This document shows, piece by piece, positions 7,001-9,228 of a stretch of DNA of 9,228 bases (position 1 is the stretch's first letter; every line of letters begins with the position of its first letter). The DNA is taken from assembly GCA_023265355.1 (NCBI GenBank), contig JAHFTZ010000061.1, positions 1 through 9,228 on the forward strand, given 5' to 3'. The DNA comes from Terriglobus sp. GTDB lineage: Bacteria; Acidobacteriota; Terriglobia; Terriglobales; Acidobacteriaceae. The notes beneath the pieces were generated by a model, which was given only the letters and a program-made list of their open reading frames with translations, did not search any database and was not told the DNA's origin. The position numbers and the translations under genes were made by a program.

Positions 7001-7013
7001 GGTCTCACTGGTT

Positions 7014-7127
7014 GTCATCCCGTAGTGCAGCGAAAGATCTGTTGTTATCGCGCGGAGCGCGATTGGATGCACCTTCGGCGCATAACAAAAGCAGATTTCT
7101 CCGCTCGCTTCGCTCGGTCGAAATGAC
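7014..7127. repeat. Inverted pair of GTCAT...ATCTG intergenic repeats
   Basis: The left unit (7014-7041) reads GTCATCCCG on the plus strand and ends in GATCTG. The right unit (7092-7127) is inverted: its minus strand starts GTCATTTCGACCG and ends in AAATCTG. Next inward, TTGTTAT (7042-7048) pairs with ATAACAA (7082-7088). In the centre, ATCGCGC-GGA-GCGCGAT (7047-7063) makes a perfect 7-base-pair hairpin. The whole unit could fold as one long imperfect hairpin. Confidence 0.7.
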
Positions 7128-7158
7128 GGCGTGTGGTGTGGGGTGGGAGGAGTCCTCC

Positions 7159-7208
7159 GTCATCTCGACCGGAGCGACAGCCTTATCGTCGCGGAGCGGA
7201 GAGATCTG
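7159..7208 (+). repeat. Third GTCAT...ATCTG repeat copy
   Basis: The copy starts GTCATCTCGACCG and ends GGAGAGATCTG, matching the minus-strand unit at 7092-7127. It has an inserted internal stem: GCGAC (7174-7178) pairs with GTCGC (7188-7192) around AGCCTTATC. It is preceded directly by the palindrome GGAGGA-G-TCCTCC (7146-7158) and followed by GCTTC-TTT-GAAGC (7208-7220). Confidence 0.65.
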
Positions 7209-7239
7209 CTTCTTTGAAGCTGTTCGCGCTCTGCGCGTA

Positions 7240-7265
7240 CCCATGTCCCAAAAGCGGGACATGGG
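7240..7265. terminator. 10-bp hairpin between convergent genes, candidate bidirectional terminator
   Basis: CCCATGTCCC (7240-7249) pairs perfectly with GGGACATGGG (7256-7265) around the loop AAAAGC. It lies about 240 bases past the trehalase stop and 26 bases past the alpha-glucosidase stop, where a terminator is expected. Neither side has an immediate U-tract (TTTT begins 8 bases after the stem on the plus strand), so it is not a textbook intrinsic terminator. It may equally be a family-specific intergenic repeat. Confidence 0.4.
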
Positions 7266-7291
7266 GCACCCGGTTTTGTTACTCCTTTCCG

Positions 7292-9049
7292 TTATTTGGG
7301 GACCTGGACTTCGCCGATCCAGGTGGAGTAGGGCGGAAGGGTGAGGTGGGTGGTGGTGACCGAATTGAGTTCGGTATCGGTGGTTTGCAGTGTGCGCAGA
7401 ACGTAGCCCTCTGGGCCGGTGGGTGGGATCTTTGCTGCGGTTAGGTCGAGCGAGATGGTCTGTGGCTGGTTCGTCATGTTGAGTGAGATGACGATGGCGT
7501 GGTGGCCGGGCAGGTAGCGCACGTAGGAGAGCACGCTCGGGTTGGTCTCATCGAGCATCATCATGCCGCCGTCACGGACGCTGTCGCGTGTGCGGCGCAT
7601 CTTGATGAGCTTCTTGTGCCAGTTGAGGAGCGAGTTGGGATCGGCGAGTTCGGCCTGCACGTTGAGCGTGGTGTAGTTCGACGCGACGGGAAGCCATGTC
7701 TTCGACGTGGTGGAGAAGCCGGCCTGTGCGGAGCCGTCCCACTGCATGGGGGTGCGTTCGCCGTCGCGGCCTTTTTCAGCGGGCCAGCCGGTGATGCCGA
7801 TGGGGTCTTTCACATCTTCCTTGCGCGTGGGTGTGGCGGTGGTCATGCCGAGCTCTTCGCCGTAGTACATCAGCGCCGTGTCGCGCGTGGTGAAGAGCAT
7901 GGTGGCGAGCAGTTTGGCGATGTGATCTTTGGCGACGGGGTCCTGGATGCCGACGGTGTAGCGGTCCGTGCTGCGCTCGTTGTCGTGATTGTCGAAGACG
8001 AGGAGCGGTTGTGAGCCGTGGACGCCGGTTTCGATGTCGGTGAGTTGTTTGCGGAAGCGTGTGGCGTCGAGTGTGCCGGAGGAGAAGCCGACGAGCATGT
8101 CCATGGGGAGCTGCAGCTCGTCCTTCTTTTCGCCGCCGTACCACTTGTCGATCTCGGCGACGTTGGGGAGATAGGTTTCGCCGATGAGGACGCGGTCGCC
8201 GGGATACTTGGCCACCATGGCGCGCATGCGGCGCATGACGTCGTGGACCTCGGGGAGGTTGGAGGTGTACTGCTCATCCAGGTTAGGGTCGCCCTGCTTG
8301 TTGATGCCGGGTTTTACGGGTTCGTCGCGGAGCTGGGTGTCTTCAAAGAGTGTGGGTACTGCATCGAGGCGATAGCCGGCGACGCCGTGGTCCATCCAGA
8401 ACTGCATGCCCTCGAACATGGCTTTTTCTACGGAGGGGTTGCGCCAGTTCAGGTCGGGCTGCTGCTTGTAGAACTTGTGGTAGTAGAACTCTTTGGTCTT
8501 GGGAGACATGGTCCAGGCGGAGCCGCCGAAGAGGCTCTCCCAGTTGTTGGGAGGGACGGTTTTGCCGTCCACTTTTTTGCCGGGGTTCCAGACGTACCAG
8601 TCGCGCTTGGGATTGGTCTTCGAAGAGGCGGATTCGATAAACCACTTGTGCTGGTCGGAGGTGTGGTTGACGACCCAGTCGAGGAGGACGCGGATGTGAT
8701 GCTTGTTGGCCTCGGCGACGAGGCGGTCGAAGTCGGCGAGGGTGCCGTACTGCGGATCGACGTTTTCGTAGTCGGAGATGTCGTAGCCGAAGTCGACCTG
8801 GGGCGAGGGATACATGGGCGAGATCCAGATGGCGTCGACTCCGAGGGCTTCGAGGTAATCGAGACGGCGTGTGATGCCCACGAGGTCGCCGATGCCGTCG
8901 CCGTTGGAGTCCTGGAAGCTGCGGGGATAGATCTCGTAGATGACGGCGTGCTTCCACCAGGTGGTGTCGATGGGCGGAATGGTCATGGATGTCTGTGCGG
9001 CGAGGGGCGCGGCGAGTACGAGCGAGAGAAGGGCGGCGGTGAGGCGCAT
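7292..9049 (-). CDS. Secreted GH13 alpha-glucosidase (oligo-1,6-glucosidase/maltase group)
   Basis: This 585-residue protein has a signal peptide at residues 1-19 or so (MRLTAALLSLVLAAPLAAQ), followed by a GH13 barrel starting WWKHAVIYEIYPRSFQDSNG (31-50). The conserved regions are complete: DWVVNH (124-129), GYRLDAVP (225-232) with nucleophile Asp229, LIGETY (288-293) with acid/base Glu291, and VFDNHD (351-356) with Asp356. DSNGDGIGD (47-55) is the calcium loop of this group. QPDLN (197-201) is the fifth-region motif of the oligo-1,6-glucosidase subfamily, and ERTPMQWD (431-438) also fits. Ala230 after the nucleophile, rather than Val, is known from related enzymes to favour alpha-1,4 bonds, so a maltase-like activity is inferred. 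A trehalose synthase or sucrose-active enzyme of the same group is not excluded. GGAG lies 9 bases before the ATG. The gene converges on the trehalase gene. Confidence 0.92.
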   Translation of the reverse strand: MRLTAALLSLVLAAPLAAQTSMTIPPIDTTWWKHAVIYEIYPRSFQDSNGDGIGDLVGITRRLDYLEALGVDAIWISPMYPSPQVDFGYDISDYENVDPQYGTLADFDRLVAEANKHHIRVLLDWVVNHTSDQHKWFIESASSKTNPKRDWYVWNPGKKVDGKTVPPNNWESLFGGSAWTMSPKTKEFYYHKFYKQQPDLNWRNPSVEKAMFEGMQFWMDHGVAGYRLDAVPTLFEDTQLRDEPVKPGINKQGDPNLDEQYTSNLPEVHDVMRRMRAMVAKYPGDRVLIGETYLPNVAEIDKWYGGEKKDELQLPMDMLVGFSSGTLDATRFRKQLTDIETGVHGSQPLLVFDNHDNERSTDRYTVGIQDPVAKDHIAKLLATMLFTTRDTALMYYGEELGMTTATPTRKEDVKDPIGITGWPAEKGRDGERTPMQWDGSAQAGFSTTSKTWLPVASNYTTLNVQAELADPNSLLNWHKKLIKMRRTRDSVRDGGMMMLDETNPSVLSYVRYLPGHHAIVISLNMTNQPQTISLDLTAAKIPPTGPEGYVLRTLQTTDTELNSVTTTHLTLPPYSTWIGEVQVPK

Positions 9050-9175
9050 GGTGTGAGGCTCCGATAGGTGTTCGGGGCAAGGTTAGCATTTTGTCTGGGA
9101 TTGAGGCATGAGGCTGCGGGCGTAGACAGTGCCTGCCAAGGGCCGTTTCGCTGGAGGGAGATAGACTCTTTCTGC

Positions 9176-9183
9176 GAGGTGAT
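9176..9183 (+). promoter_or_regulatory. Strong ribosome binding site GAGGTGAT of the FGGY kinase
   Basis: GAGGTGAT is complementary to eight bases of the 16S rRNA 3' end and lies 5 bases before the ATG at 9189. It supports a real gene start although only 13 codons are present. Confidence 0.75.
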
Positions 9184-9188
9184 GTGCG

Positions 9189-9228
9189 ATGCGGGAGTTG
9201 TTTCTTGGGGTGGACTGCGGAACGCAGG
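9189..9228 (+). CDS. FGGY-family carbohydrate kinase, N-terminal fragment, runs off right edge
   Basis: Only 13 codons are in the window: MRELFLGVDCGTQ. The pattern LGVDCGTQ matches the phosphate-1 loop (LGIDxGT) that opens FGGY sugar kinases such as xylulokinase, ribulokinase and glycerol kinase. These phosphorylate sugars or polyols in the cytoplasm using ATP. The strong Shine-Dalgarno and the position 139 bases from the divergent alpha-glucosidase gene support the call. The substrate cannot be told from so short a piece. ROK or Hsp70-like ATPases open differently and are less likely. Confidence 0.7.
   Translation, partial: MRELFLGVDCGTQ

Larger units (their letters stand above)
7001..7291. 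other. Non-coding convergent spacer filled with repeats and hairpins
   Basis: This 291-base spacer lies between the convergent trehalase and alpha-glucosidase genes. Short open frames cross it on both strands, but their products (for example VISTERSERRNLLL) are the peptides typical of translated intergenic repeats. It holds three GTCAT...ATCTG repeat copies and perfect small hairpins at 7047-7063, 7146-7158, 7208-7220, 7225-7237 and 7240-7265. Confidence 0.75.

Noticed and set aside
7014..7208. CRISPR array
   Set aside because: The three repeat copies differ in length and orientation and have no regular spacers.
7005..7262. Small minus-strand open frame in the trehalase/glucosidase spacer
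   Set aside because: It follows the repeat units exactly, and its peptide (VISTERSERRNLL...) is typical of translated intergenic repeats. It has no ribosome site.
7014..7265. Insertion sequence remnant
   Set aside because: No transposase fragment, no terminal inverted repeats bounding a coding region and no target duplication could be found. The structure fits short intergenic repeats instead.
8018..9067. Long plus-strand open frame (349 codons) opposite the GH13 gene
   Set aside because: It is a mirror of a GC-rich coding strand: Val/Gly/Ala/Asp-rich with no domain, and it lies wholly under a clear GH13 enzyme with complete catalytic motifs.

Overview
The window is about 9.2 kb of chromosomal-looking DNA with roughly 60% G+C (estimated by eye). 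It fits an acidobacterium of the Terriglobia type (Terriglobus, Granulicella or Edaphobacter-like). That placement is an inference. It rests on the style of the secreted GH37 and GH13 enzymes with their short N-terminal leaders, an isolated ruvA, and a cluster of intergenic GTCAT...ATCTG hairpin repeats of a kind I recall from that group. No rRNA, tRNA, CRISPR array, insertion sequence or phage gene is visible.

Layout. (1) Positions 1-1703, minus strand: a two-gene cell-envelope glycosylation unit. It holds a membrane-anchored GT2 glycosyltransferase of the polyprenyl-phosphate sugar synthase type, followed by the N-terminal two hundred residues of a GT-C (GT39/ArnT-like) membrane glycosyltransferase that runs off the left edge. 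(2) Positions 1704-1919: a divergent intergenic region with a perfect small palindrome just before the next gene. (3) Positions 1920-2462, plus: a single-domain cupin. (4) Positions 2459-3703, minus: an MFS transporter of the anion:cation symporter (sugar-acid) family. It converges on the cupin so tightly that both stop codons share one CTAG. (5) Positions 3766-7000, plus: a likely operon of ruvA, a Sel1/LprI-type periplasmic protein, and a secreted GH37 trehalase. The last two overlap by 4 bases. (6) Positions 7001-7291: a non-coding convergent spacer filled with GTCAT-type repeats and a run of hairpins. (7) Positions 7292-9049, minus: a secreted GH13 alpha-glucosidase. (8) Positions 9189-9228, plus: the first 13 codons of an FGGY carbohydrate kinase with a strong ribosome binding site.

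How the genes may work together. The GT2 enzyme would load a sugar onto a polyprenyl phosphate, and the GT-C enzyme would transfer it on the outer face of the membrane. The right half looks like sugar scavenging. The trehalase and the alpha-glucosidase both carry signal peptides and would release glucose from trehalose and malto-oligosaccharides outside the cytoplasm. The FGGY kinase and the sugar-acid transporter would extend carbohydrate use, although nothing in the sequence proves a shared pathway. I see no clear defence system or other undescribed multi-gene system. The most unusual items are the LprI-type protein translationally coupled to a trehalase and the structured repeat spacer.
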